From Planctomycetaceae bacterium (GTDB lineage: Bacteria > Planctomycetota > Planctomycetia > Planctomycetales > Planctomycetaceae), in contig JAKFVC010000061.1 in assembly GCA_021732415.1 (NCBI GenBank), positions 1 to 64,000 on the forward strand: a stretch of DNA of 64,000 nucleotides. Reading direction: 5' to 3'. Below the pieces are notes generated by a model. That model was not told the origin of the DNA and did not search any database. It saw only the letters and a list, made by a program, of their open reading frames with translations. Shown piece after piece: positions 9,605 to 19,233 of the stretch. The stretch's first letter is position 1. Every line of letters starts with the position of its first letter. The position numbers and the translations under genes are program-made.

Positions 9605-10159
9605 CGCGCGTTACCTCGGACTGTGCCACTACTTGTAACTTGTTTAGGCTTTACTCTAAGCGACAGGTACTCTCGAATCAATTCTAATTGATGCAAATGC
9701 GGTGTCACATTACGTGCTGTACCGTAGAATCGGAATGGAATCCCCCTCCGACAATCGCTCGTTGCGACAGATCTTATTTTGTAGTCAGTGTTTAGGTTGC
9801 GAATTCAGACCGCTATTGACTCCACTGAACATTCCCGGCTAGGATCTTGGTCGGTATTGAAGGTTGTCCCAAGTGAGTTTATTCACTCGAACACGGACCT
9901 CCTTCGAACCAAGGTTTCTGGTGGGACATTCGCTCACCACCAGTTGTTCCTTCAATGCACAGACTGATTCCGGTTGAGTTTGGCACACTTTAAGCAGTCA
10001 TTAAGATTGCATCAGAGTGTGGCGATCTGCTGAGCTCTGTGAGTGACTGTCATTTGTCGCCTGCATCGCTCGTGCGATCACATTTCGCGGCAACTTCGAT
10101 TCGATCCAGCCTATCAGTCCCTGACAAGCGGCGAGGCTCGTTCACAGGATGTGACGACC
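9605..10159. other. Intergenic region between divergent DUF1501 and ispE
   Basis: This 555-base gap must hold the promoters of two divergent genes. I see no ORF or strong -35/-10 pair. Its one notable part is a potential multi-stem structure at 9856-9956, listed separately. Confidence 0.5.
9856..9956 (+). other. Possible structured RNA or folded DNA element
   Basis: An 8-bp closing stem (ATTGAAGG at 9856-9863 with CCTTCAAT at 9949-9956) encloses three small hairpins: 9872-9876 with 9883-9887, a weak one at 9901-9904 with 9911-9914, and CTGGTG (9918-9923) with CACCAG (9938-9943). The three-way arrangement resembles a leader RNA about 200 bases upstream of ispE, but it matches no riboswitch I know and could be chance. 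Confidence 0.3.
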
Positions 10160-11065
10160 ATGCTGAGACAACTCCACACGGATTGCTGCGAGGTCTCCAC
10201 CCCCGCCAAGCTGAACCTGTTTCTTGAGGTTGCGGCCCGGCGCCCGGACGGTTACCACGAGCTCGAAACGTTGATGGTCACCATCAGCCTGTTTGATACC
10301 CTGCGTTTTACGCAGACTCAAGCGGGACATCTCAACTTACGCAATCATTGGTGCGTCTCCCGCCAACAGCACGCCACGACGACACTACTCCCCAGCGGTC
10401 CGGACAATCTCGTTCTCAAGGCTGCCAGTCTTTTGCTGCGTGAGACCGGTGTCTCGCGCGGCGTGGACATCGACTTGTTCAAACGCATTCCGCTCGCCGC
10501 AGGTTTGGCAGGTGGATCCAGTGACGCTGCCGCGACCTTGTTCGGGCTGAATCGGCTCTGGCAACTCGGCCTGTCGCTATCCGAACTGAGTGAACTCGGT
10601 GCCAAATTAGGCAGCGATGTGCCTTTTTTTCTAGCGGGAACGAATGCAGCGATTTGTCGGGGCCGAGGCGAAATCATTGAACCAGTTCGTTTCTCGACGG
10701 GTCTGCACTTTGTCATTGTGAAGCCCGCGGCAGGTTTATCGACTGCTCAGGTTTTCCAGAATTGCCATCCAGCCCAGACTCCGAAGTCCGCTGGAGAATT
10801 GGTCCGATCGTTGCATGGCGGTGATCTCGGACGTGCGGGCAGTTATATGTTCAATCGTCTCGGCGCCCCCGCTGAGCAACTCTGTGATCAGGTCTCACAA
10901 CTGCGAGACCGTTTTGCAGATCTGCCGGTGTTCGGTCATCTGATGTCAGGTAGTGGGACCAGCTATTTCGGTCTGTGTCATAACAGTCAGCAGGCTCGTC
11001 GCTTAGCGGGCCGTCTAAGGTCGACCCATTCCAGTCAAGTGTTTGCCGTGCAAAGTTGCGTTTGA
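10160..11065 (+). CDS. ispE: 4-diphosphocytidyl-2-C-methyl-D-erythritol kinase
   Basis: This GHMP kinase phosphorylates the 2-hydroxyl of CDP-methylerythritol with ATP in the MEP isoprenoid pathway. Over 301 residues it shows the N-terminal PAKLNLFLEV (15-24, with the conserved Lys17), RPDGYHEL (28-35), the glycine-rich ATP loop PLAAGLAGGSSDAAATL (111-127) and GSDVPFF (151-157) with the catalytic aspartate Asp153. The ATG at 10160 is preferred over upstream starts because an AGGA site precedes it and the family begins here. It is followed by spoVG, the same neighbourhood relation known from Bacillus (ispE-purR-yabJ-spoVG). Confidence 0.93.
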   Translation: MLRQLHTDCCEVSTPAKLNLFLEVAARRPDGYHELETLMVTISLFDTLRFTQTQAGHLNLRNHWCVSRQQHATTTLLPSGPDNLVLKAASLLLRETGVSRGVDIDLFKRIPLAAGLAGGSSDAAATLFGLNRLWQLGLSLSELSELGAKLGSDVPFFLAGTNAAICRGRGEIIEPVRFSTGLHFVIVKPAAGLSTAQVFQNCHPAQTPKSAGELVRSLHGGDLGRAGSYMFNRLGAPAEQLCDQVSQLRDRFADLPVFGHLMSGSGTSYFGLCHNSQQARRLAGRLRSTHSSQVFAVQSCV

Positions 11066-11292
11066 ACAGTGGGTGGTCAAGTCTACTCGCTCCAACAGTC
11101 GTGACGACGGTTCAATAAATACTGCAGATATCACAGCGATTCATTCGAACAGAGGATACCTGATCGAGTGGAATCGCCTGCGTTGCAAGTCCTGTATTGC
11201 AAGTCTGTTTTATTACTCGTTGTACGACGTAGAGCGGCTCGTGGAATTGCCGATCTCAGCAACCTGGGATTCCCGCATCAAGGAGAACGGTC

Positions 11293-11937
11293 GTGGAAAT
11301 CACCGAAGTTCGCATCAAGCTGATGGAAGATCAACAGGAACGCCTGCAGGCTTTCTGTTCGATCACGTTTGACAGTTGCTTTGTCATTCGCGATTTGAAA
11401 ATCATTGAAGGGTCGAAAGGCTCATTCGTCGCGATGCCCAGCCGCAAGCTGACCGATCGCTGTCACACCTGTCATTCCAAGAACCACCTCCGTTCGCTGT
11501 TCTGCAATCATTGCGGATCGCGTCTGCAGGAAGAACGAGCCATCAAAGCCGACGACGGCCGCGCCAAGCTCTATGCCGACATCGCCCATCCGATCAACTC
11601 GCGTTGTCGTGAGATGATTCAAAACAAGGTGCTGCACGCCTACGAAGAAGAACTCATCAAGGCGCAACAGCCCGGTTATATTTGCTCCTATGACGACTAC
11701 GGCGAAGAGGGCTACGAAGACCTCTCGGACTACATAGTTCTGCCGATGGAGACGCGTCGCGAACCTCGCGAAGCCGTCGCGGCCGCACCCGATTCAACCC
11801 TGCGACTCGATGCTCCCGCCACCGCACCGAACAATGGCGGCCCACATCACAACACGACTCCCAGTTGGATGCGCGAAAATTTTGTAGCCCAGCGCTCTGC
11901 CGATGGTGAGGACGGATTTGGCAAAGGGATTCTTTAA
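11293..11937 (+). CDS. spoVG: SpoVG family protein with an inserted zinc ribbon
   Basis: A 214-residue protein. Residues 1-52 match SpoVG ([34 protein letters not shown]), and the C-terminal half of the SpoVG core resumes at [16 protein letters not shown] (95-110). Between them is a zinc-ribbon-like insertion with CHTC (57-60) and CNHC (71-74). Standard SpoVG proteins are about 85-100 residues and lack this insert and the 75-residue acidic/Pro-rich tail. SpoVG proteins are nucleic-acid-binding regulators. The GTG start has a clear AAGGAG site. The 227-base gap after ispE leaves room for its own promoter. Confidence 0.85.
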   Translation: MEITEVRIKLMEDQQERLQAFCSITFDSCFVIRDLKIIEGSKGSFVAMPSRKLTDRCHTCHSKNHLRSLFCNHCGSRLQEERAIKADDGRAKLYADIAHPINSRCREMIQNKVLHAYEEELIKAQQPGYICSYDDYGEEGYEDLSDYIVLPMETRREPREAVAAAPDSTLRLDAPATAPNNGGPHHNTTPSWMRENFVAQRSADGEDGFGKGIL

Positions 11938-11987
11938 GAACGCCTAAAAAGGCGACTCAGACAAAGCACGAAACTTTGTTTGCATTT

Positions 11988-12054
11988 CTTCGTGTCCTTT
12001 GTGACCTTCTGTTCAAAATAAGAATTGGAACAGAAGGTCACAAAGGGCACGAAG
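11988..12054. repeat. Inverted-repeat hairpin, family D copy 1
   Basis: A 27-base arm (11988-12014) pairs with 12028-12054 with one mismatch (core TCCTTTGTGACCTTCTGTTC). It follows spoVG by 50 bases; directly after the spoVG stop there is also a short CGCCTAAAAAGGCG hairpin (11941-11954). Copy 2 of the family is at 24347. Confidence 0.85.
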
Positions 12055-12067
12055 TTCTTTCGCAAAT

Positions 12068-12154
12068 CAGCCGCAGGGCGCTAGCCCCAGTTCTGCGTGC
12101 GACAAGATTTCCATTCCCTCAGATCCGAACCGGACGCTAGCACGTTCCGGCTGA
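12068..12154. repeat. Inverted-repeat doublet, family H copy 1
   Basis: The left arm (12068-12088, CAGCCGCAGGGCGCTAGCCC) and right arm (12127-12154, containing GACGCTAGCACGTTCCGGCT) face each other, sharing a CTAGC centre. The pairing is imperfect. Copy 2 lies at 54345, where both arms are recognisable in the opposite order. Confidence 0.65.
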
Positions 12155-12186
12155 TGCGCTTCGACCCTGATTCGTTCGAACAACGA

Positions 12187-13497
12187 CTATCCCAGCAACT
12201 TCATTAACGGCTTACCGTCATGGGCCACCTTAAATGGACGCCCAGACTTCGAGAAAAACTCTTCCTGCAACGGCAGTCCCATCGCATAAGCGATCGTGGC
12301 ATTGAAATCTGCAATCGCGACGCCGTCTTTGTCTGGCCGGAATCCCTCCTTATCGGAGGTCCCATAGAACTGGCCTCCCTTGATCCCGCCGCCCGCAAAG
12401 AACCCGGAAAATACGCCCGGGTGATGATCGCGTCCCCCGTTCTGGTTCAGCGCGGGTGAACGACCAAATTCGGTTCCCAGGACAATCAAAGTCTGGTTCA
12501 ACAGATTCTTCTCTTTGAGGTCCGAGATCAACGCCGCAACCGCCTTATCCAGGATCCCCGCACGGGTCGGCAGCTTGTCATTCTGATAGATATCCACGTG
12601 CATGTCCCAGCCATCGAGCATCACCTCGATGAACCGCACGTCATGCTCCACCAGCCGGCGGGCCAGCAGGCAACCCTGTCCAAATCGGTCGCGCCCATAG
12701 CGATCCCGTATCTCGGCCTTCTCCTGATTCAGGTCGAACGCCTTGAGCTCCTCGCTGTGCATCAACTGGTCTGCCTGGCGATAAAACTCGCTGTAGGCAT
12801 CGACCTGTTTCTGTGGATATTTCTTCCGAAACGCCGAGTCGAACTTGCCGACCAACTCCATCCGCTTAGCAAACGAATCACCAGTGACATACTTGGGAGC
12901 AACCGTGTTCTGCAAGCCGGCGTTCGGATCGGCGACGGGCACCGGTGTGAACGCCGGCTCCAGGAATCCCGCCCCGGGATGGCGTTGATCACCGTTCACC
13001 AGCACGTTATCCGGCAATGTGGCATTCTGACGTCCCAGAATCTTTAATCCCCAAGCGCCGAGGGTAGGATGGCGGATCGAGGCGATCTCTTTATAACTCG
13101 TTCGCAGGAGATACTTGCCCCCTTCGTGATCACCGGTCTGAGTCGTCAACGTGCGAACGACCGCCATGTGATTGGCGAGCTTCGACAATTCCGGCAACGT
13201 CTCACCAAACTGCATCCCGGAGACGCTGGTGGCAATCCCCTTAGTTTCGCCCTGGTTGGGATGTCCGGGCTTCAAATCAAACGTGTCGAGATGCGTCATC
13301 CCCCCCGCCATGCACAAGAAGATGACGTGCTTGGCCGTCCCCTTGCGAGTGGCTTTCGAGGGCGCCGCAGCCGGCTTCTTCTCGTCCGCGCCCAACGCTG
13401 ATGCGAGCGGCAATACACTCACCCCGAGCATCGTCTGAGCGGCATATTCGATCATGTTGCGACGGGATAACATCTGGTCGTAAAAGTTCGTCAGCAT
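12187..13497 (-). CDS. DUF1501 domain protein
   Basis: A 436-residue DUF1501 protein transcribed just after the DUF1549/DUF1553 gene, the usual planctomycete pairing. The N-terminus has a double arginine (LSRRNMIEYAAQ) before a hydrophobic run, suggesting Tat export. GGMTHLDTFDLKPGHPNQ and GRDHHPGVFSGFFAGGG are the family landmarks. The ATG at 13497 is chosen because the 19 codons before it lie in a repeat doublet. A GGAG site sits about 11 bases upstream. The function is unknown; partnership with a DUF1549 protein suggests an exported multi-protein system. Confidence 0.87.
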   Translation of the reverse strand: MLTNFYDQMLSRRNMIEYAAQTMLGVSVLPLASALGADEKKPAAAPSKATRKGTAKHVIFLCMAGGMTHLDTFDLKPGHPNQGETKGIATSVSGMQFGETLPELSKLANHMAVVRTLTTQTGDHEGGKYLLRTSYKEIASIRHPTLGAWGLKILGRQNATLPDNVLVNGDQRHPGAGFLEPAFTPVPVADPNAGLQNTVAPKYVTGDSFAKRMELVGKFDSAFRKKYPQKQVDAYSEFYRQADQLMHSEELKAFDLNQEKAEIRDRYGRDRFGQGCLLARRLVEHDVRFIEVMLDGWDMHVDIYQNDKLPTRAGILDKAVAALISDLKEKNLLNQTLIVLGTEFGRSPALNQNGGRDHHPGVFSGFFAGGGIKGGQFYGTSDKEGFRPDKDGVAIADFNATIAYAMGLPLQEEFFSKSGRPFKVAHDGKPLMKLLG

Positions 13498-13513
13498 TGA
13501 AAAGCATTCTCCG

Positions 13514-13612
13514 CAGGCAAGTCGGGTGCCGTGAGGCCCCGGACAACTCTGCATAGATTTCGTTGTGTCACACTCGAATTGTCCGGAGCCTTACGGCACT
13601 CGGCTCGCCTGG
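13514..13612. repeat. Inverted-repeat doublet, family C copy 1
   Basis: The left arm (13514-13549, containing GTCGGGTGCCGTGAGGCCCC) and right arm (13576-13612, containing GGAGCCTTACGGCACTCGGC) face each other. They occupy the 148-base gap between the DUF1549 and DUF1501 genes. Related arms are at 29400, 46637 and 62510. Confidence 0.8.
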
Positions 13613-13645
13613 CCGAATTTGGTAATTAGAGCTTGAGTGAAATAC

Positions 13646-15619
13646 TCACTGAATAAACAAATACTCGTGAGTGTTCACTAACGCCCAGATCACGTTCCCA
13701 TACCCCGCGTTGCCATGTTGCTTGATCTCAGCCAAGGCCGCCTGGCGTTCCTCTGGGATCGACTTCCGGCTGAGAATCGTCTGAAAAATCACATCCACAC
13801 GATCTTCCGGAGTCTTCGCCGCCATGACCGTCTCATACATCAACGATTTTTCTTCGAGCAACATGTGGGTGATTGCCCCATTAAACATCTGCAAGGCTTG
13901 CGGCACCGATCCTTCTGTTGACGAGGCTTCAATCGACTCACGATCCGACTGGCCAAACTGACGCAGGAAATGGCTCGGCGGCACCGGTTGCGGCAATTCG
14001 GAGGCTCGCACCAGCAGCAGGCCTTTATACGTGTAGTTCTTATTTCGAGCCTCACGCATCTTGCCGCTGGTCGCTTCTCGCAGTTGCTTGTCACGCTCAA
14101 ACACCTCTTGAGCCGTCGCCGTCGCGAGGTTTACATTCAAGAACTGAGTTTGCACTTTGGCCGGCTCGATCTGATATTCATCCGGCTTATGAACGGCCAG
14201 CGTGATGAACGAATCCCAAGCCTGCTCGGCCGTCATGCGGCGTAGAATCGGCCCCGGGAAGTGGTACGGCTCGGCCAGGTTAATCTCTGCGGAACTCGCC
14301 TGCCGCTGAAACGTTTTCGTGTTGAGGATGATTCGCAGATACTCCTTCATATCGAAGTTGACGCGAATCATCTCGGCCGTCAGGAAGTCCATCAGTGCGG
14401 GATTCTCGGCGACCGTGTCATCGCGCATCCCATCGACTGGCTCGATCTGTCCCACACCAAAGCCCCGTTTCCACAGGCGGTTGGCGATCGTCTTGGCGAA
14501 CCGCGGGTTCACCTTGGAAGTCATCCAGCGAGCGAACGCGATGCGCGGCGGTTCACCCTTTTTGATCTCCGCGGGGGGATCAAAAATCGTCTGCGGAGCC
14601 ACTACGGCCCCGGGTTTGGCGTCGGTGTATTGATAGTCGGCGGGCAACTTCAGCGGACGCGGCGAATCGTGAACTTCGAACAGATTTGCCTGCAGCAGCC
14701 GGTTATATTTGCCCCCACCATCAAACTTGTCGTCGACCTTCTTAAGCTCTTCCTGCAACTTTTTGACAACATTCCCGCCGCCAAATTTCTTGTCACCAGG
14801 ATTGACCCGCGGCTGAGTTCCAAACGTAAATGCGGCCATCTCGTAGAATTCGTGCTGAGTCCACTTGTCATTCGGATGATCATGGCATTGAGCACAGCCG
14901 ATTTGCGTTCCCAGGAAGATGCGAACGGTATTGTTCATTGCATCGAGCGGCATGCCCGTGTCGCGCAGAATATAGCCGACCTCGGGATGATCCCAGATCT
15001 TCCCCTCGGCGGTGAGCATCTCGTAAACCCACTTGTCGTAGGGCTTATTCGTCTCCAGGCTGACCCGCACATATTCATTAAATGGCCGCCCGGGAACGTT
15101 GTTGGTCAGGCGTTCGTTGAGCCGCAGGATATCGGCCCAGTAGTTGTAGAAGCTGCTCGAGTAATCATCCGTGTTGAGCAGCGTATCGATCAACCGGCTG
15201 TGCCGGTCGGCATCCTTCTGAATGACGAAGGTCCGCACTTGTTTGTAGGTCGGGATGCGGCCGGTAATGGTCACATACACGCGGCGGACGAATTGCTCAT
15301 CCGTCAGCGGAGCATTCGGTGTGACTTTGTACTTGGTGTAATTCTTCTCGATCAGCGAATCGATATGCGCCGCCGAACTCTTCACCTTAACACGAGTATC
15401 GGGATCAACCTTCGTGACCACAACCTTTCGCTCGGGGACCGGCGGTGGCGGTTCGACCGGCTTGTTGGGCTTCTTCTTTTTCCCCTGTCCCTGGCGATTC
15501 TGAGCAAACAACTCAGACTGCAGTCCAACCGTCGGCAACGAGGCACCGATCAGTAACAGCGACACCGCCAAACTGAATCCGACGAGAACTCGTCGAGAAG
15601 CACAAGCCATCCGCATCAT
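13646..15619 (-). CDS. DUF1549/DUF1553 domain protein
   Basis: A 657-residue exported protein. A hydrophobic signal segment (about 11-30) ends near FAQ, followed by a basic, Pro-rich linker. DUF1549 (about 85-265) includes the CxxCH-like motif [12 protein letters not shown] (242-253), and DUF1553 (about 365-640) includes [20 protein letters not shown]. It lacks the separate N-terminal planctomycete cytochrome domain found in the larger homologue at 43823. GAGG lies just upstream of the first ATG. The motif could bind heme or metal; I infer neither with certainty. It is cotranscribed with the DUF1501 gene downstream. Confidence 0.87.
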   Translation of the reverse strand: MMRMACASRRVLVGFSLAVSLLLIGASLPTVGLQSELFAQNRQGQGKKKKPNKPVEPPPPVPERKVVVTKVDPDTRVKVKSSAAHIDSLIEKNYTKYKVTPNAPLTDEQFVRRVYVTITGRIPTYKQVRTFVIQKDADRHSRLIDTLLNTDDYSSSFYNYWADILRLNERLTNNVPGRPFNEYVRVSLETNKPYDKWVYEMLTAEGKIWDHPEVGYILRDTGMPLDAMNNTVRIFLGTQIGCAQCHDHPNDKWTQHEFYEMAAFTFGTQPRVNPGDKKFGGGNVVKKLQEELKKVDDKFDGGGKYNRLLQANLFEVHDSPRPLKLPADYQYTDAKPGAVVAPQTIFDPPAEIKKGEPPRIAFARWMTSKVNPRFAKTIANRLWKRGFGVGQIEPVDGMRDDTVAENPALMDFLTAEMIRVNFDMKEYLRIILNTKTFQRQASSAEINLAEPYHFPGPILRRMTAEQAWDSFITLAVHKPDEYQIEPAKVQTQFLNVNLATATAQEVFERDKQLREATSGKMREARNKNYTYKGLLLVRASELPQPVPPSHFLRQFGQSDRESIEASSTEGSVPQALQMFNGAITHMLLEEKSLMYETVMAAKTPEDRVDVIFQTILSRKSIPEERQAALAEIKQHGNAGYGNVIWALVNTHEYLFIQ

Positions 15620-15857
15620 GGAAGCCTCAACCTAAGCCCGCGAGCCACCTGTGCGACACGCGGAAGACACCTTCGCAGCGAGCGTCGCGAAGCGCATCAG
15701 AAAGCCATCAGAGTCGTCAAGATATCATGTCTAGAAGATCGATTGTAAGTGTTCACCGCGAACCGAGCCTCTATAAAAAATGTGAAAAGTCTGTTAGGCG
15801 CTGGCCACTTCAACCTTCGCGCACCTGTTCCACGCCTGAAGCAAATTTCGACGACAC

Positions 15858-15939
15858 GGGAGGGTGAGGCTCCTGCCGAACCGCAGGCGTCTATCGGGTG
15901 TCGCCAAACTATGCGGTTCGGCAGGAGCCTCACCCTCCC
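15858..15939. repeat. Inverted-repeat hairpin element, family B copy 2
   Basis: A perfect 28-base inverted repeat (15858-15885 with 15912-15939), homologous to 8088-8173 including much of its loop. It stands alone in the gap upstream of the DUF1549 gene, not next to any gene end. Confidence 0.9.
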
Positions 15940-16395
15940 ATTGACGCCAATCCAAAAACGTCCCTATCAGCACAAGCGAGTTTCGTGTGCTTCAACCCGT
16001 GGATACATCCAGCGTACGTAACCCCTGTGAGTTTCCTTACAGCAACGATGCTCAACCCACCACAATTTGCTTGCACGCAACGGGTCGGAAATTAAAAACC
16101 TGCACGACCTTAGACGTATTTGATCGCGTATCCGCAGTTCCATAAAACGATTGCTAGATTGTGTTGAGATCGCCGTAAAGCATTTTTGTGCCGTGTTTTG
16201 CGACGAAATAACCTCTGTCGTTCAACCCGCTTTCATCCGCTACCACCGGTAGAAACGGCCCCTCCCATCCGAATCGAGCCACCGCGACTTTGACCCGCTT
16301 GCCAACATTTGAGGGGTGTGCTATAACCTGTTTCACAGCAGCGACATCGCTCGTATTCTGGTTGTATCCGGTCGAGCGGCACGTTGCTAGTTTTT
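15940..16395. other. Intergenic region before tRNA-Phe
   Basis: No convincing gene. On the minus strand a stretch around 16154-16330 translates to an ordered-looking peptide (for example KRVKVAVARFGWEGPFLP), but it has no plausible start downstream of the tRNA, so it is at best a remnant. The tRNA promoter is at its right end. Confidence 0.4.
16299..16327 (+). promoter_or_regulatory. Promoter of tRNA-Phe
   Basis: TTGCCA (16299-16304) and TATAAC (16322-16327) are separated by 17 bases, a good sigma-70 match. Transcription would start near 16334, giving a leader of about 60 bases before the mature tRNA. Confidence 0.6.
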
Positions 16396-16468
16396 GGACA
16401 GATAGCTCAGTTGGTAGAGCACAGGACTGAAAATCCTGGTGTCGGCGGTTCGATCCCGCCTCTGTCCA
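16396..16468 (+). tRNA. tRNA-Phe (GAA)
   Basis: A complete cloverleaf of 73 bases. The acceptor stem GGACAGA pairs fully with TCTGTCC, followed by discriminator A. The D arm reads GCTCAGTTGGTAGAGC, the anticodon stem-loop CAGGACTGAAAATCCTG carries anticodon GAA, and the T arm contains GGTTCGATCCC. The CCA end is not encoded. It is a solitary tRNA gene with its own promoter. Confidence 0.97.
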
Positions 16469-16806
16469 CTTCTTTTTTCCGCTCTCAGTTCCCGTGGATG
16501 ACGCTTTGTCAGTCCACTCGGTAGAACGAGTGCTTCTGGTCCCACCTGCTGCGGACATCTATCACTGAAATGCGCGAGATTTGCTGTAGCGCGCATGCTT
16601 GATAGGCCAGACAGCGGTTCTTTCGCAGAGGCTCAAGAGTGGCAATCAAACACCCTTGGGGCGTTGAAGAGCATTGCGTCAGCCGTCGCCAGTGCGCCGC
16701 CGAGCGGACGCCGTCCGGAGAGTCGCATGACGGTCCGAACGGGGAGTATCGGAACGAAGAATACGCGACTCAAAGAGGTGGACTACAGGCTCGACAGTCG
16801 CCTCGC
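16469..16806. other. Intergenic region after tRNA-Phe
   Basis: I see no gene here. A degenerate family F arm (about 16749-16786, containing CGACTCAAAGAGGTGGACTA) lies just downstream of the polysaccharide export gene's end, the same position relative to a stop as in the other two copies. Confidence 0.4.
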
Positions 16807-18504
16807 CTACTTGCCGCTGCCGCCGCTCATCACCTGCGACGCGGCCAGGCCGAAGATCGATCCGGCCAGCAGATTGCGTTCGATGAATGCTCCCACGGCT
16901 TCGATGCACGTGTAGCGTAGCACGAGGTGGTCGCCGGGTTGGATTAACAGGTTTTCGTTGGGGTCTCGCAGGGCGCGATTCAGGTTGACCTTGATGTTCA
17001 TCCGCTGACCGTCCGGCATGTGTCGAATGACATTGAGATCACTCGCACTGACGGTGATGTCCTGGTTGCTGGCCGCAATGCCGCCTACCCGCTGGCCGAT
17101 ACCGGAACCAGATCCCTGAGCCTGGCGACCCTGGGCGATCGAAATGGCATCCAGCACGTCCAGATCATAGTCACGGGGCAGCGAATACTGACCGCCACCC
17201 AGCAGGCCGTCGGTATAGTAGATCTCGGTTTCGCGAGACTCGATGAACAAGATATCGCCATCGTTGAGGATGATATCGGGTTCGCTGAAATTCGCTTGCT
17301 CACCCGGACGCAGACGGATGGGAATCCGCAGCACGCGTGCTCCCCCGGTCATGTAAGGACGCAATTCAGGTGGCACGGCGATGTCGTTCGGCATCACAGG
17401 CAGGGGTTGCGACAGCATCGCCTCATTTCCCACGGGACCCGAATAAGGAGCCGATGGCGGTACGAAACCGGGATCGGCCGAATTGATCGGGGGTTGTCTC
17501 CCGAACGCGGCTGGCGTCGCGCCTTCCAATTGCACCATCCGATCGGGGTTTTCCTGGGGAGCACTGTGTCCCCACGCAGGCCTGGCCTGGTTACTTCCGG
17601 CAGCTCCCGGAGACCCGTAACGACCACCATAAGCTCCCCCGCCACTGACCAGCCGGATGGGAGTCTTCGATGATGATTTCTGACTGACGGGCGTGGGATA
17701 GCCCGGCGGAACACAGGCCGCGCCACGCGCTCTTCGCAGGACATAAATCGCATTCTGAGCATCCAGTCCAGGCAATCCGCCCGACACCGTCAATGCTCGC
17801 AGGACATCGTTTTCGCCGGCTGGCAGAACGACAATCTGCCCGGTCCCCTTCTTCGATTGACCAAGCTGAATGGCGCCGCCTGCGGATTGGGCGACGAACG
17901 GAGAGTTCGGCGTTTCCTGACGCAGGACCGTGACTTTGTAGGTTCGTGCTTTCTGCAAGGCCACCAGAATCCGCTCGCGGCCCGGTTCGAGAATCTGCTT
18001 GTCGACCGTGTAGGTTCGACGCACCATGTCTTCGATTTGGGCGATCGTCATGCCGCGCACGCTGATCGGTCGAATCAACGGCAGCGAGATCGTCCCGTCT
18101 TCCCGCACAGGGATGGGATATCCCAGGGTCGGGTGGCTGTCGCCGGTTTGCGGAATGTAGACCGGGGGCACCTCTTCGATGCGCCCCAGGACACCTTCAA
18201 TATAGATGGCCAGGACATCGCCACTATCGACGAAGTGTGCCGGCAACGGAGCCTGTCCGAGACGTGACAGGTCGATGGTTTCCATGTTCGCGCGGCTGAT
18301 ACCACGCTCTTCCCACGGCAACGCCTGCACCGGAGTTCCGTGCAAGGGTTTGAATGCCGAGCAGCCGGACAACAGCACCCAGCAGCCCAGGCAACTCATC
18401 AGGAGCAACTGACTCTGCACGCGGCTGAACGCTGTCATCCGCGGTGATGGCACGCCGTTCCTGGATGATCCAGAAGCTGCCAGTTGAGTGACTTCGTGTT
18501 TCAT
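16807..18504 (-). CDS. Polysaccharide biosynthesis/export lipoprotein (Wza-like)
   Basis: A 565-residue outer-membrane-type export protein. A lipobox (LLSGC, Cys48) follows a hydrophobic signal. The Poly_export domain covers about 85-190 (LYIEGVLG-like strand, VREDGTISLPLIRPISVRGM), then SLBB-like segments (KVTVLRQE; DGDILFIES; PGDHLVLRY near the end), and a long Pro/Gly-rich insert (about 280-380). Such proteins form the channel for extracellular polysaccharide. The ATG at 18504 has AGGA ten bases upstream. Alternatives are 18609 (longer) and 18438, which would give a more typical 25-residue lipoprotein signal. No other polysaccharide genes are in the window. Confidence 0.82.
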   Translation of the reverse strand: MKHEVTQLAASGSSRNGVPSPRMTAFSRVQSQLLLMSCLGCWVLLSGCSAFKPLHGTPVQALPWEERGISRANMETIDLSRLGQAPLPAHFVDSGDVLAIYIEGVLGRIEEVPPVYIPQTGDSHPTLGYPIPVREDGTISLPLIRPISVRGMTIAQIEDMVRRTYTVDKQILEPGRERILVALQKARTYKVTVLRQETPNSPFVAQSAGGAIQLGQSKKGTGQIVVLPAGENDVLRALTVSGGLPGLDAQNAIYVLRRARGAACVPPGYPTPVSQKSSSKTPIRLVSGGGAYGGRYGSPGAAGSNQARPAWGHSAPQENPDRMVQLEGATPAAFGRQPPINSADPGFVPPSAPYSGPVGNEAMLSQPLPVMPNDIAVPPELRPYMTGGARVLRIPIRLRPGEQANFSEPDIILNDGDILFIESRETEIYYTDGLLGGGQYSLPRDYDLDVLDAISIAQGRQAQGSGSGIGQRVGGIAASNQDITVSASDLNVIRHMPDGQRMNIKVNLNRALRDPNENLLIQPGDHLVLRYTCIEAVGAFIERNLLAGSIFGLAASQVMSGGSGK

Positions 18505-19233
18505 TGTCGACTGATCCTGCGCGGGCGCGTCCCAGGTCCGAGCCGAGACTGCCGTGGGCAACTCGGTCTGTTGAGACCTGAAGATTCGCAAGCGTTGGGT
18601 CACATCCATGTTATCTCGCCAACTCGTCGTGTTCTTAAGTCTGCCAAGGCCGGCCTTGTTTCCAGATGACCAAAGCGCTGGAGAGCCCCTGGATCACTTT
18701 CACAATTCCGGTCGTTCTCAGTCACAGCCCACGATGGGGGCAATCCTCTTCTCGCATCCTGCCCCAGGATGTTCGCCCTAGATTTGACGATTCCGAATGG
18801 ACCGCAAAGACCAGGGATCGGCATGACACCGATTATCCGCTCTATGTATCGGGTAACGGGAATTCCCAAACTTATGGTATTCCGCTCTGTATGCGTTATG
18901 ACAAACACGCGGAAAAATCCGGTTAGGTAAATTGAGAGGGAATCTTAGGGCGGGTAAGACATGACAGGGAAAACCCGCAAAAATGAGGGGGAATTGCGCG
19001 TTATAAACATGCCATTCGTCAAAGTCTGACAGCCGTCGATTGTGCAGGAGGTGATCTACTCTAACTCATGGCACTGTGAAGTCCGTCTGGCTTCGCGACT
19101 TAAGCATCTCACTCAATCGATGAAAGTCCGATGAAGCCCGGTCCGCGATGCTAGCTGGCAGGGCCGGAGCCGCGCTAAAATTGGAGTTTTCCCGCCCAGG
19201 GTTCGACTTGCTCATGCCATAAAGCCATCCAAT
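18505..19233. other. Intergenic region between divergent export and phoD genes
   Basis: A 729-base gap without a convincing ORF. It contains a perfect 10-base palindrome GGGAATTCCC (18858-18867), a possible regulator site about 350 bases upstream of the export gene. I found no confident promoter pair. Confidence 0.4.

Noticed and set aside
11043-11372. Plus-strand frame overlapping the end of ispE and start of spoVG
   Set aside because: It overlaps both real genes in another frame and has no coding features.
14261-15556. Plus-strand open frame opposite the DUF1549/DUF1553 gene
   Set aside because: Antisense shadow; the minus strand encodes an intact family member.
16154-16558. Minus-strand open frame across the tRNA-Phe gene
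   Set aside because: Its N-terminal part is the reverse complement of the tRNA; no start lies downstream of the tRNA to support the remaining protein-like piece.
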